Shown one piece after another: positions 52,135 through 60,905 of a DNA stretch of 64,000 nucleotides. The position numbers and the translations under genes are program-made. Numbering within the stretch: position 1 is the first letter of the stretch; every line of letters starts with the position of its first letter. The notes beneath the pieces were generated by a model. It was not told the DNA's origin. It ran no database searches and saw only the letters and a program-made list of their open reading frames with translations. Source of the stretch: Sphingomonas sp. Ant H11 (lineage in GTDB: Bacteria; Pseudomonadota; Alphaproteobacteria; Sphingomonadales; Sphingomonadaceae); assembly GCF_000797515.1 (NCBI RefSeq), contig NZ_JSBN01000008.1, positions 1-64,000 of the forward strand, written 5' to 3'.

Positions 52135-52765
52135 TGCGCTGATCGATAAACTGGTAGGGGATCTTCGTCCGGTGCCCCGGCCGAGGCTCGGCCCCCAATT
52201 TGTCACCCTCCTCATATTAGCCGTCGTCGAACTCGTCGGCTTCCTGGCGCTTGGCACGATCCGGCCCGATCTCGGCGCGGCGCTCGGCCGTGCGGCCTTC
52301 TGGTGGAAGATGGCGGGGCTCGGAATCCTCGCGCTTATTGGCGTGAATGTCGCTTTGCAGTCCTTCAGCCCGGTGTCCCTGCCACGAAAGGGGCTTCGCC
52401 GCTGGGGGCTTGCCCTCACGGCGATCGTCTTGGTCGGCGTGGTTATCGACGTTGCCGGTCAAGGCCTGGATGGGCTCGCTGCCCGATTGATGTGGCGAAT
52501 GGGCGTCGAGTGCCTGGCCGTCATGACGGTCCTTTCGGTTCCGCCCGTGATCGCCCTTGGATATATGATGCGCCGAGGTGCGCCGACCGATCTTGAGGCG
52601 AGCGCATCGGCCGTCGGCGTAGCCGCAGCCGCGTGGGGCGCATTTATCTTCGCCTTTCACTGCCCGAGCGACGATCCCTTCTACATCGTGTTCTGGTACG
52701 CGCTCGGTTGCGCGGCCATCACGCTGGTCGCGCGTGCCATCCTCCCCTTGACCTCACGCTGGTAA
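52124..52765 (+). CDS. nrsF: NrsF (DUF1109) anti-sigma factor
   Basis: 213 residues from ATG 52124. About six transmembrane helices, N-terminal cytoplasmic segment DKLVGDLRPVPRPR, and the conserved FHCPSDDPFY with a Cys near the last helices. NrsF holds SigF at the membrane and is thought to sense metal through conserved cysteines. Coupled to the sigma gene. Confidence 0.88.
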   Translation: MSNDALIDKLVGDLRPVPRPRLGPQFVTLLILAVVELVGFLALGTIRPDLGAALGRAAFWWKMAGLGILALIGVNVALQSFSPVSLPRKGLRRWGLALTAIVLVGVVIDVAGQGLDGLAARLMWRMGVECLAVMTVLSVPPVIALGYMMRRGAPTDLEASASAVGVAAAAWGAFIFAFHCPSDDPFYIVFWYALGCAAITLVARAILPLTSRW

Positions 52766-52844
52766 TACCGCCCGACAGCTTTACGCCGCCGGACGATATT
52801 CCGCGTAAGTCGGGCCCGGCCGTTCAACCGAGCCCAACGGCTGT

Positions 52845-53123
52845 TCAGCCCGCCTTCGGGGTGAGGCTGCCGCCCATCTTGGCGCACGACTTGGCGGAGA
52901 GGTCCTTGAAACCCTGGCCCTTGCAGTCGTTCTGGCCCTTGCAGTCATGCGTGCCCGACTTGCAGTCCGACTGGCCCTTGCACGAATTGACGCCGTAACA
53001 GGGCTGCACCTTGCCCGATGCGTGTGCGCCAGCAGCCTGCGCCGGGCTCACGGATGCGACACCTGCGAAGGCGAGCATGGCGGCGGCGGAGGCGATGGCA
53101 GCGCCGGTCTTGAAGGTCTTCAT
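52845..53123 (-). CDS. bufA2: Bufferin precursor, BufA2-type
   Basis: 92 residues from ATG 53123 (AGGAG six bases upstream). Long Sec signal peptide ending near SPAQA, then a Cys-rich core with Cys42, 48, 54, 61, 67 and 80, arranged as CYGVNSCKGQSDCKSGTHDC and two CKGQ repeats. This is the second class of MNIO-modified copper-binding RiPPs; Cys to thiooxazole modification is known for bufferins but not shown here. It has its own SigF-like promoter and no MNIO gene beside it on its strand. Confidence 0.85.
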   Translation of the reverse strand: MKTFKTGAAIASAAAMLAFAGVASVSPAQAAGAHASGKVQPCYGVNSCKGQSDCKSGTHDCKGQNDCKGQGFKDLSAKSCAKMGGSLTPKAG

Positions 53124-53171
53124 AGCAAACTCCTGAATTGAGACGTTGACTTGCCGAGTGGCAGCCATGTT

Positions 53172-53197
53172 TTCGCCGCGCGATGACGGGCGGTTAC
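53172..53197 (-). promoter_or_regulatory. SigF-like promoter for bufA2
   Basis: On the minus strand GTAACC (53197-53192), exactly 16 bases, CGAA (53175-53172). The bufA2 ATG is 48 bases downstream. Confidence 0.78.
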
Positions 53198-53232
53198 AGA
53201 CGCATTTTAAAATCTAACTGCGGGGGCGACCT

Positions 53233-53258
53233 GTAACCGGGGCGCGCGTCCCAGCGGA
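53233..53258 (+). promoter_or_regulatory. SigF-like promoter for the bufA1 operon
   Basis: GTAACC at 53233-53238, 16-base spacer, CGGA at 53255-53258 (one mismatch to CGAA). Back to back with the bufA2 promoter, 35 bases apart. It leaves a leader of about 100 bases before bufA1. Confidence 0.68.
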
Positions 53259-53283
53259 CTCATCGTCGTGGTCCGACCCTGTC

Positions 53284-53344
53284 AGCCTCCCGGACCACCG
53301 TGCGGCGCTCCCTCCCTTCCCGACGGACCGCCGCACGTGAGGCT
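53284..53344 (+). promoter_or_regulatory. Leader hairpin of the bufA1 mRNA
   Basis: Two nested inverted repeats: AGCCTC/GAGGCT (53284-53289 with 53339-53344) outside GTGCGGCG/CGCCGCAC (53300-53307 with 53329-53336). The structure ends 17 bases before the bufA1 start. It could protect or regulate the message; no T run follows. Confidence 0.45.
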
Positions 53345-53361
53345 GAATTGGAGACCGTAAG

Positions 53362-53640
53362 ATGACAAGTCGTACCACCACCGCGCTCAGCGCCCTGCTG
53401 CTCGCGTCCCTCGCAGCCGGTGCCACCACGGCCGCCCACGCCCAGGCGAGCAAGCCGATGGAGAAATGCTACGGCGTCGCCAAGGCCGGCAAGAACGACT
53501 GCAAGGCCGGTGCCGGCACCACCTGCGCGGGCACTTCCAAGGTCAACTATCAGAAGGACGCGTGGAAGCTCGTGCCGGCCGGCACCTGCGCCAAGATCAA
53601 GACTCCCAAGGGCTTCGGCTCGCTCACGCCGGGTGCCTGA
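53362..53640 (+). CDS. bufA1: Bufferin precursor, BufA1-type (DUF2282)
   Basis: 92 residues. Signal peptide (cleavage near AHAQA), then the DUF2282 core with four cysteines at 36, 47, 55 and 76 in [20 protein letters not shown] and AGTCAK. Bufferin-1 of Caulobacter has the same pattern; its MNIO enzyme modifies core cysteines to a copper-binding form that is exported. First gene of bufA1-bufB1-bufC1-doxX. Confidence 0.92.
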   Translation: MTSRTTTALSALLLASLAAGATTAAHAQASKPMEKCYGVAKAGKNDCKAGAGTTCAGTSKVNYQKDAWKLVPAGTCAKIKTPKGFGSLTPGA

Positions 53641-53651
53641 GGAGTCGACCG

Positions 53652-54484
53652 ATGATCATGACCGCAGGCCTGGGTTTCAAGCTCGAGCATCTCGATGAAG
53701 CGCTGACAGCGCGTAACCCGGGCCTGTGGTTCGAGGTCCACGCCGAAAACTACATGGTCGATGGCGGACCGCGCCTGCGAGCGCTCGTCGCGCTGGCGGA
53801 GCGCTTCGCGATCTCGCTCCACGCGTCGGCCTCTCGCTGGCGTCGGTGGAACCGCCTGCGGAGGATCACCTCCGCAGGCTGCGGGCCCTCGCCGACCTGA
53901 TCCGCCCGGCCGCCATCTCCGACCATCTCGCATGGCAAAAGTGGGAGGGTGCTCATCACTCCGATTTCCTCCCGTTTCCGCGAACGCGCCAGGCCCTCGA
54001 CATCACTGCAGGTAACGTGGCGCGCGTGCAGGACGCGCTTGGCCGAACGATCATGGTCGAGAACCCGTCCCTTTATATTGACCTGCCGGGACACGAACTC
54101 GACGAAGCGACCTTCCTGTCGGAGCTGGCACGGCGCACCGGATGCGGTTTGCTGGTCGATGTGAACAACATCTTCGTCAGCGCCGCCAACCTACGGTTCT
54201 CGCCCGAGGTTCGGCTCGACGCGATCCCGGCGTCGATCATCGGCGAAGTCCATCTCGCCGGGCATCGCCCCGATCCCGACCCTGATAGCGGGTTGCTGAT
54301 CGATAGCCACGATGCGCCGGTCTCCGACCCCGTCTGGCTGCTCTACCAACGCCTGATCGACCGCGTCGGGCCGCGTCCGACCCTGATCGAACGCGACGAC
54401 GAAATGCCGCCCTTCCAGGATCTGATGCTGGAGCGCGACCGCGCCCACCGCCTGCTCGAGCAGAGGATGTCGATCGATGCTTGA
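53652..54484 (+). CDS. bufB1: MNIO-family RiPP-modifying enzyme BufB1 (DUF692), frameshifted
   Basis: About 277 residues. Multinuclear non-heme iron oxidase: GLGFKLEHLDEAL, HAENYM, SDHLAW, VENPSLY, DVNNIFVS, HLAGH and ERDDEMPP, containing the iron-binding His, Glu, Asn and Asp positions. One base is missing near 53826, in the conserved LHGVGLSL stretch. Start ATG 53652 has GGAG seven bases upstream. It modifies BufA1 together with BufC1. It overlaps bufC1 by 8 bases. Confidence 0.9.
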
Positions 54485-55205
54485 TGCCGCCGATTTCCAG
54501 CACGCCTTCGGCACGATGCTCGCCTCCCCGGATCCGTCGAACGACCCCGCGATGCGGCGCGCGCTCGCGGTCCATCGCAATACCGCAAGCAAGGCGGCAC
54601 GCGACGCGCTGTTCGCCAACTACCCGGTGACGGCGGCCATGGTTGGAGAGGAAGCGTTCGCCGCGTGCGCAACCTCCTATATCGAGGCGGTACCGCCACG
54701 CGAGGCGCGTCTGTGCCTCTATGGCGACAGGTTCGGGCCCTTCGTCGACGCTTGGACCCCCTTTGCGGAAGCACCGTATCTTGGGCCCGTCGCGATGCTC
54801 GAACGCAATGTGACCGAGGCGCTGTTTGCCGCGGACCGCCCGCCGCTGGATGCGGCGGCCCTTTCCCGAGGCATCGATCCCGAGGCGCCCCTGCACTGGC
54901 ACCCCGCAACGCGGATCGCGAAGGCGCTGATGCCGGCGGCGAGCCTATGGCTTGCGCACCAGCCCGACGCCCCACCCGACGCGCTCGATGCGATCGCCTG
55001 GGATCGGGAGATCATCCTCGTCACGCGCCCAAGCGATGCGGTCGAGGTCCGCGTCATCGACGGGCCGACCAGAGCTTTTCTCGCGGGCAAGACGCTCGCC
55101 GAGGCCGCTGCCAACGCGTCGAGCGAAGGCGGAGACGTCGCCTCGACATTCGCATTGCTGCTGTCCGCCGGTGCCTTCGCCGAAGATATTCCAAGGGGAG
55201 AATGA
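54477..55205 (+). CDS. bufC1: BufC1 (DUF2063) partner protein
   Basis: 242 residues. N-terminal DUF2063 DNA-binding-like fold ([31 protein letters not shown] region) and a C-terminal winged-helix-like part. In bufferin and related clusters this protein binds the precursor and presents it to the MNIO enzyme. It is intact and overlaps bufB1, and it stops just before the doxX start. Confidence 0.87.
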   Translation: MLDAADFQHAFGTMLASPDPSNDPAMRRALAVHRNTASKAARDALFANYPVTAAMVGEEAFAACATSYIEAVPPREARLCLYGDRFGPFVDAWTPFAEAPYLGPVAMLERNVTEALFAADRPPLDAAALSRGIDPEAPLHWHPATRIAKALMPAASLWLAHQPDAPPDALDAIAWDREIILVTRPSDAVEVRVIDGPTRAFLAGKTLAEAAANASSEGGDVASTFALLLSAGAFAEDIPRGE

Positions 55206-55207
55206 GA

Positions 55208-55672
55208 ATGAACTACTACGCCCGCTTCTGCTCGCTGCTCGATCGGTTTCCCGGCTCGATCCTGCTGCTGGTCGCACGCTTCGGAGTCGCTGCGGTCTTC
55301 TTCATGTCGGGCCGGACCAAGGTCGATGGTATTCTGCACATCACCGACAGCACGTACTCGTTGTTCGAGACCGACTATAAGATCCCGCTGATCCCGCCGC
55401 ATGTCGCTGCGCATCTGGCGACTTACCAGGAGCATCTGTTTCCGATCCTGCTGGTCCTTGGCCTGTTCAACCGGGTCGCCGCCCTGGGTCTGCTCGGCAT
55501 GACCACGGTCATCGAGGTGTTCGTCTACCCGGACGCATGGCCGACCCATTTGAGCTGGGCAGGCCTCCTGCTCCCAATCATCTTCCGTGGCGGCGGCAAA
55601 TTCTCGCTCGACTATCTGCTGGGCCTGGATCCGAAGCGCGAGCGCAAGGCACGGGATTATGCCGCAGACTGA
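55208..55672 (+). CDS. DoxX-family membrane protein
   Basis: 154 residues, four transmembrane helices, DoxX fold ([36 protein letters not shown]). ATG 55208 preferred over 55202 because GGGGAG then has 7-base spacing. DoxX genes close many bufferin operons; a redox role with quinones is suspected. A strong hairpin follows. Confidence 0.85.
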   Translation: MNYYARFCSLLDRFPGSILLLVARFGVAAVFFMSGRTKVDGILHITDSTYSLFETDYKIPLIPPHVAAHLATYQEHLFPILLVLGLFNRVAALGLLGMTTVIEVFVYPDAWPTHLSWAGLLLPIIFRGGGKFSLDYLLGLDPKRERKARDYAAD

Positions 55673-55678
55673 CCACCG

Positions 55679-55718
55679 GCAAAGCGCGCCGCTGCTCTCG
55701 CGGCGCGGCGCGCTTTGC
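55679..55718 (+). terminator. Strong hairpin ending the bufA1 operon
   Basis: A 14-bp perfect stem (55679-55692 with 55705-55718; AAAGCGCGCC against GGCGCGCTTT at its core) with a 12-base loop, 7 bases after the doxX stop. The T-rich side lies inside the stem. From here to 55890 I see no gene. Confidence 0.65.
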
Positions 55719-55890
55719 TATGCTGCGTGGGGAATCTTGCACAGCAAGGTGGCGGCGGACATCTGGCACCTTGGCGCGGGGCAGCACGGCCTTGCGCTGC
55801 GGCATTTTTGCCAGCTCGCCGCCTGCGACCACACTGCGCGTAGCGGTGAACGTCAGCGGGAAGTGATCCGCTGGCGCAATCGTGAGTGGG

Positions 55891-56577
55891 CTACGAAACT
55901 ACCGGGCGTTCCGCCTGGCAGGCGTTTTGAGGCGGCGACTGTTGAAATAGGATCGCGAGCAGCACCGCCGTGCTTGGAAAAACACCTGCGTAACCAACGA
56001 TTCCGATGTTGCGGAACCGCATGTCGCCAAGGACGACGCCACTCAGCCCGGCAAGCGCCAGCGTCCCGCTGGTTGCCAGTAGCACGCGTATCGTCGTGGC
56101 GAGCCGACCGCCGCTGAAGACTGGAGCCGCCCACAGCACGGATAGCGCGAAGAAAATGTCCCACCCAAGAATGTCGATCGCATAGGCTACCGAGGGCCAT
56201 TTGAACGACAGCAACAGGGGCGACAGTTTGGAGAACGCTGCTTGGTGGCCGACAATAAGTATGACGAAGTGTAAGGCGGATGTCAGGCCCGCCAAGACGC
56301 CCGCGAAGACAAGAGCCATAAGGCTGAACACCTTGGCACCCGCGCCGGCCCATGCATGTACCGAAACCATAAGCGCGACGAATAGCGGCATCAGCAAGAG
56401 GATCTCGATCTCCAGAAAAGAGAATAGCGGGTCCGGAATCGGTTGCTGCAGCGACCGGAGCGACAAAAGGCCAGCGATCAGCGTCGCGACGTATACGGCA
56501 CCAAGGAAAGCAGTCCCGCTAGCCGCCACGATCCCGACCCGACGGGCGCTCTTCGTGAATGTGAGACCTACGGTCAC
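55891..56577 (-). CDS. Hypothetical polytopic membrane protein
   Basis: 228 residues with about six or seven hydrophobic segments and no recognised family motif. Composition is protein-like, with helix-forming Leu/Ala/Val and sensible charge distribution at the loops. The start is probably GTG 56577, with weak GAGG upstream. It lies antisense between the two bufferin units, without a visible SigF-like promoter on its strand. No function can be given. Confidence 0.55.
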   Translation of the reverse strand: MTVGLTFTKSARRVGIVAASGTAFLGAVYVATLIAGLLSLRSLQQPIPDPLFSFLEIEILLLMPLFVALMVSVHAWAGAGAKVFSLMALVFAGVLAGLTSALHFVILIVGHQAAFSKLSPLLLSFKWPSVAYAIDILGWDIFFALSVLWAAPVFSGGRLATTIRVLLATSGTLALAGLSGVVLGDMRFRNIGIVGYAGVFPSTAVLLAILFQQSPPQNACQAERPVVS

Positions 56578-56782
56578 GCCTCAATCGCTCCCCGACGCCG
56601 ATTTACACGCCCCCTTCTTGAGCGGCAAGCCGGGCTGGGATCGGTCGAGGGCCTGAATTTGGCTCTTCTCGTCGAACGACAAGACGATCGCACGGGCTGG
56701 CGGAGCGGCTTCCTGGATCAGACGCTCGCCTCTCCCGATCCGGCGGCCGGGGCGGGGCGGTTCCGTTCAATCTTCGTTCGGC

Positions 56783-56808
56783 GTAACCGATTGCTCCTGT
56801 GCACCGAA
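56783..56808 (+). promoter_or_regulatory. SigF-like promoter for the second nrsF
   Basis: GTAACC at 56783-56788, 16-base spacer, CGAA at 56805-56808, 57 bases before the start codon. The stretch 56578-56782 has no supported gene. Confidence 0.75.
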
Positions 56809-56865
56809 TGTAGGGAAGACTCGCGGCGTGGAGGCCCGTCGGCCGAGTGATCGACGGAGCATTTC

Positions 56866-57513
56866 ATGAACACCGAAGCGTTGATTGCTGAACTATCCAG
56901 CGGCTTGCAGCCGGTGCCGCGCGGGGCGACGAAAATCCTTCTCCGTAAGGGGCTCATCACCGGCGCAGTGGTCGCCGGGGTCGCGGTGCTCTTCTGGCCC
57001 AGCCTTGGGCCGCGGCCCGACATCGCGACAGCTGTCATCACCCCGTCGTTCTGGATCAAGCTGCTTTACACAGCGTCGATTGCGTCCCTGGGTTTCGTGG
57101 CGCTTGACCGGCTGAGCAGGCCCGACGCGGCGAAGCTTCACTGGTCGCGGCTGCTTTGGCCCCCGGTCGCGGCGTTGGCGGCAATCGCCGCGATGCGCTG
57201 GGCCGCGGCCCCAGCCGGCGATTCCAAGGCGTTCTGGATGGGGACGAGCTGGTGGCAGTGCCCCGCTTACGTCGCCGCGCTCGCGCTGCCTGTGTTCGTC
57301 GGGTTGATGTGGGCGATGTCGCGGCTGGCACCGACACGGCTGCGGGCGGCAGGCGCGGCGGTGGGCCTCGTCTCGGGCGGCACCGGTGCGACGATCTACG
57401 CGCTGCACTGCAGCGAAAGCTCGCCGGGGTTTGTCCTGCTCTGGTACTCGCTTGGCCTTGCCGCTGCGACGTTGCTTGGCGCGGTTGCGGGTCCCCGCCT
57501 CCTGCGATGGTGA
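56866..57513 (+). CDS. Second NrsF-like (DUF1109) protein without a sigma partner
   Basis: 215 residues from ATG 56866, GGAG seven bases upstream. Same plan as the first NrsF: short N-terminal segment (ELSSGLQPVPRG), six membrane helices, cysteines in WWQCPAY and LHCSESSPGF. No ECF sigma gene is adjacent. It could dampen the same sigma factor at the other locus as a feedback inhibitor; this is inference. Confidence 0.85.
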   Translation: MNTEALIAELSSGLQPVPRGATKILLRKGLITGAVVAGVAVLFWPSLGPRPDIATAVITPSFWIKLLYTASIASLGFVALDRLSRPDAAKLHWSRLLWPPVAALAAIAAMRWAAAPAGDSKAFWMGTSWWQCPAYVAALALPVFVGLMWAMSRLAPTRLRAAGAAVGLVSGGTGATIYALHCSESSPGFVLLWYSLGLAAATLLGAVAGPRLLRW

Positions 57514-57583
57514 GATCGGCGGCTCCAGCCTTGTCGCTGGCACCCCGGCCGAGCCGGACGAGGCGCATTTTTCCCTCGCCCGT

Positions 57584-57609
57584 GTAACCTTCAACGTCCA
57601 GCTACCGAA
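57584..57609 (+). promoter_or_regulatory. SigF-like promoter for bufB2-bufC2
   Basis: GTAACC at 57584-57589, 16-base spacer, CGAA at 57606-57609, 64 bases before the bufB2 GTG. The leader holds no precursor gene. Confidence 0.75.
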
Positions 57610-57673
57610 CTTCCCTTTGTGCGGGTCGGTCTCCCCCGGGATCGAGCCCCGGCACAACATTGGGAGGTCAGCA

Positions 57674-58516
57674 GTGCCGCACGTCGAGATCGCGCCATTT
57701 CAGGGGTTCGGGCTTGGGCTGCGCATCCCGCACTTCCAAAACTTCCTCACCGAACCCGTCCCCGTGGATTTTATCGAGATCATCTCGGAGAACTTCATGG
57801 TCGCCGGCGGTCGCCCGCTCCATGTGCTCGACCAGGTGCGGGAACGTTGGCCCGTCGCGATGCACGGGGTTTCGATGTCGATCGGTTCGGCTGACGGGGT
57901 GCGCACGGACTATCTCACGCGGCTCAAGGCGCTCGCCGACCGAGTCCAACCTTTGTGGGTGTCGGACCATCTCAGCTGGTCGCGGGTCGAGCGCGTCAAT
58001 TCGCACGACCTTCTGCCCCTGCCGTTCACCGACGAGGCGCTCGACGCCGTGTGCGCCAATATCCTCCACGTGCAGGACGTGCTCGAACGCCCGCTCGTGC
58101 TGGAGAACCCGTCGACCTACCTGACCTTCGCCGATGACCAGATGACCGAATGGGCGTTTCTTACCGAGATGACCAAGCGCACCGGCTGCTATCTCCTCCT
58201 CGACGTGAACAACATCTATGTCAGCGGCACGAACAACGGCTTCGACCCCTATGAGTATCTCGCCGGTGTCCCTACCGATCGCGTCCGCCAGATCCATCTC
58301 GCAGGCCATAGCCAGGGGCGAGAGCGCTTGATCGACACGCACGACCAGCCGGTGCCGGATCCAGTTTGGGACCTGTTCAGGCGGATCTACCCGCGATTGG
58401 GCCCGGTTGCAGCGATGATCGAACGCGACGACAACATCCCGCCGCTTGGCGAGCTGCTGTCCGAACTCGACATCGCCCGCCGGATCGCCACCGAAGCAAT
58501 GGCGGTCGCGGCATGA
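57674..58516 (+). CDS. bufB2: MNIO-family RiPP-modifying enzyme BufB2 (DUF692)
   Basis: 280 residues. GTG 57674 is fixed by GGGAGG six bases upstream. Complete MNIO core: GLGLRIPHF, ISENFMVAGG, MHGVSMSIGS, SDHLSW, ENPSTYL, DVNNIYVS, IHLAGHS and ERDDNIPP. Intact, unlike bufB1. No precursor lies beside it; the orphan BufA2 at 52.8-53.1 kb under the same promoter type is the likely substrate. Overlaps bufC2 as ATGA. Confidence 0.9.
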   Translation: MPHVEIAPFQGFGLGLRIPHFQNFLTEPVPVDFIEIISENFMVAGGRPLHVLDQVRERWPVAMHGVSMSIGSADGVRTDYLTRLKALADRVQPLWVSDHLSWSRVERVNSHDLLPLPFTDEALDAVCANILHVQDVLERPLVLENPSTYLTFADDQMTEWAFLTEMTKRTGCYLLLDVNNIYVSGTNNGFDPYEYLAGVPTDRVRQIHLAGHSQGRERLIDTHDQPVPDPVWDLFRRIYPRLGPVAAMIERDDNIPPLGELLSELDIARRIATEAMAVAA

Positions 58517-59259
58517 GCCTGCTCGCCCTGCAGCGGACGTTCCTGGACTTTCTGCTCGACCAACCGACCGAGATCCCGGTTGCCGTCAACGGCGGGGCCG
58601 GGCCGGGGCTCGCCGTCTACCACAATGCCTATAGCGCTCAGCTGGTTGCCTGTCTGAAGGACAGCTACGAACGGCTTTGGGCATGGCTCGGAGACGACGC
58701 TTTCGAAGCTGCGGCGCGCCATCATATCGGCCTTCACGCCCCGACCAGCTGGACGCTGGGCGATTACGGGATCGGTTTCGCCGATACGATCGACGCCCGC
58801 TATCCCGAGGACCCGGAGGTTGCGGAAATCGCCGCGCTCGATTGGGCCCTGCGACGCGCGTTCGATGGCCCCGATGCTTCGCCATTTGATCCAGCGCGCC
58901 TCGCCGAGATCGATTGGGACGATGCCGTCATCCACTTCGTCCCAACGCTTGAACTGATACCGGTGAGGACGAATTGCGGTGCGATCTGGACGGCGATCGC
59001 GGCCAGCGATGATGTTCCCGCCGCACAGATGCTGCCCGAACCGGCCTGGGTGCGGGTGTGGCGGGTGGACCTGCAGCCGCATTTTGCGACGATCGAGCGA
59101 ACGGAAAGGGACGCCATCCAGCTCGCTGCGTCCGGCGTGACCTTCGCCCGGCTGTGCGACCGGCTTGCGGAAACGAGTGGTGTGGAGGAAGCGGTCCTTG
59201 CCGCCGGGCGCTATCTGACGTCTTGGCTGCAGGACGGTTTGATCACCGACATTCAATAA
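58513..59259 (+). CDS. bufC2: BufC2 (DUF2063) partner protein
   Basis: 248 residues. DUF2063 N-terminal region (LALQRTFLDFLLD, GPGLAVYHNAYSAQLVACLKDSY, FEAAARHHI) and a C-terminal domain ending in ISTW-like YLTSWLQDGLI. Recruits the precursor for BufB2 by analogy with bufferin clusters. Translationally coupled to bufB2. Confidence 0.87.
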   Translation: MSLLALQRTFLDFLLDQPTEIPVAVNGGAGPGLAVYHNAYSAQLVACLKDSYERLWAWLGDDAFEAAARHHIGLHAPTSWTLGDYGIGFADTIDARYPEDPEVAEIAALDWALRRAFDGPDASPFDPARLAEIDWDDAVIHFVPTLELIPVRTNCGAIWTAIAASDDVPAAQMLPEPAWVRVWRVDLQPHFATIERTERDAIQLAASGVTFARLCDRLAETSGVEEAVLAAGRYLTSWLQDGLITDIQ

Positions 59260-59364
59260 AATCGAACCGCTCGCCGTTGATCGCGAGAGTCCGTCGCAGA
59301 AACCGGTTGCCAACCGGGTTGCCGCCCCGGATCGGGGACATTGTTCAATGATTTTAAGGCGAAA

Positions 59365-59457
59365 TGGCGGAGACGGAGGGATTCGAACCCTCGGTACCAG
59401 TAAACCCGGTACGGCGGTTTAGCAAACCGCTGGTTTCAGCCACTCACCCACGTCTCC
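59365..59457 (-). tRNA. tRNA-Ser (anticodon GCT)
   Basis: On the minus strand a 93-base class II tRNA with acceptor GGAGACG/CGTCTCC, encoded CCA at 59367-59365, anticodon loop TTGCTAA between GCGGT and ACCGC, anticodon complement at 59421-59423, and a long variable arm. Confidence 0.93.
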
Positions 59458-59627
59458 GGATCACGGCGAAGGCGGGCTATAGCCGCGCATGCGCTGCGGA
59501 TCAACAGCGCGTTCGCATGTTACCTGGCCTAAAATCGACTCGGTTGGTCGCGCTCAACCGCGCGGTTCATTGTCGCGACAGGCACGATGGCGTTACGGGG
59601 GCGGATTGAGGCGTGGGGAGAAGAACG

Positions 59628-60477
59628 ATGCGAACAGGATGGCACAGCGTCCCGAGAAGCGGGGCCGCTTTGGTGTTGGCGCTTGCTACCGCCTCCGCCC
59701 CGGTGGCGGGGCAGGTGCGCACGATCGACCCCAATCAGGCGATCGATTCCGATCTGCGCGGCCAGAACGCTCCCGCGCCCGCACAGCCGCAATATCCCGC
59801 CGCCACGCCGACCACACCCGATAGCCAACGCTACCCCGATGCCCCGCGCTATCCGGACGCCCCGCAGTCGAGCGTGCCGCTCTCGGGCCCGACCCCGACG
59901 GCAGCGCCCCCCAGGCGGACAAAATGGCACCGTGCGCGATGAGCGGGCGCAGGCGGCCGCGCGCGACGGGGCCGATGCCGAATCTGCCGCGAGCCAGACC
60001 TTCCAGAAGCAGGAGTTGCTCAACGCCGCCGAGGGCACCTTCGGCAAGGGTGCGGCCGGCCTCGCCGGGATCCTGGAACGCACGCTGAAGGAACAGGGGC
60101 AGCCCAATGCCTATATCGCCGGGCGCGAAGCGTCGGGCGCGGTGGTGGTCGGCCTGCGCTATGGCAAGGGCACGATGTTCCACAAGGTCGAGGGGCAGCA
60201 GCCGGTTTATTGGACCGGGCCGTCGGTCGGCTTCGATCTCGGCGGTGATGCCAACAAGGTGTTCGTATTGGTCTACAACCTCTACGATTCGGAAGACCTG
60301 TACAAGCGCTTCCCGGCGGGCGAGGGGCGCGTCTATTTCGTCGGTGGCTTCGCCGCGACCTATTTGCGGCGCGGCAATATCGTGTTGATCCCGATCCGGC
60401 TGGGCGTCGGCTGGCGGCAGGGCGTGAACCTTGGCTATATGAAGTTCAGCCATACATCGAAGTGGTTCCCCTTCTGA
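59628..60477 (+). CDS. EipA/DUF1134 envelope protein, frameshifted
   Basis: About 282 residues. ATG 59628 with GGGGAG seven bases upstream gives a signal peptide; a proline-rich linker (about 40-100) precedes the DUF1134 domain: FGKGAAGLAGILE, GLRYGKGTM, YWTGPSVGFDLGGDANK, VYNLYDSEDLY and LGVGWRQGVNLGY. In Brucella EipA is a periplasmic protein needed for envelope integrity. One extra C near 59911 shifts the frame in the linker (TAAPPGGQNG). Confidence 0.87.
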
Positions 60478-60905
60478 GCCAGCGACCCGCCAGCGCCGCG
60501 CCGCGCACTCGAGCGGTGCTCCGCGCGGTGCTGGCTGCGGCCTATCTCGCGGCGGGGGTATTGCACGTCGCGGTGCCGGGGCCGTTTCTGTCGATAACCC
60601 CCGGCTTCGTGCCCTTTCCCAAGGCGGTGATCCTCGTCACTGGGCTGTGCGAGATTGCCGGGGCGGTGGGGCTGTTCCTGCCGCGCTGGCGGTGGTGGGC
60701 CGGGGTGATGCTGGCGCTGTATGCGGTGTGCGTCTATCCCGCCAATGTGAAACATGCGGTGGATTATATCGAACATGGCACGGGCGGATTGAGCCTGTGG
60801 TACCATGTCCCGCGTTTGCTGTTTCAGCCGGTGATCGTGTGGTGGGCGCTGTTCGCCGGCGGCGTGATCGACTGGCCTTTTCACCGGCGGAGCAGCTTCC
60901 GATGA
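60462..60905 (+). CDS. DoxX-like membrane protein
   Basis: 147 residues if GTG 60462 is used, overlapping EipA by 16 bases; GTG 60516 is an alternative. Four hydrophobic segments, with LAAGVLHVAVPGPFLSI, GLCEIAGAVGLFLP and an aromatic C-terminus, as in DoxX/YphA-type proteins. Role unknown. Coupled by ATGA to the small gene downstream. Confidence 0.72.
   Translation: MVPLLSQRPASAAPRTRAVLRAVLAAAYLAAGVLHVAVPGPFLSITPGFVPFPKAVILVTGLCEIAGAVGLFLPRWRWWAGVMLALYAVCVYPANVKHAVDYIEHGTGGLSLWYHVPRLLFQPVIVWWALFAGGVIDWPFHRRSSFR

Noticed and set aside
55990..56015. Sixth GTAACC-N16-CGGA match
   Set aside because: It lies inside the minus-strand membrane protein gene, points away from any near start and has the weaker -10 half; treated as chance.
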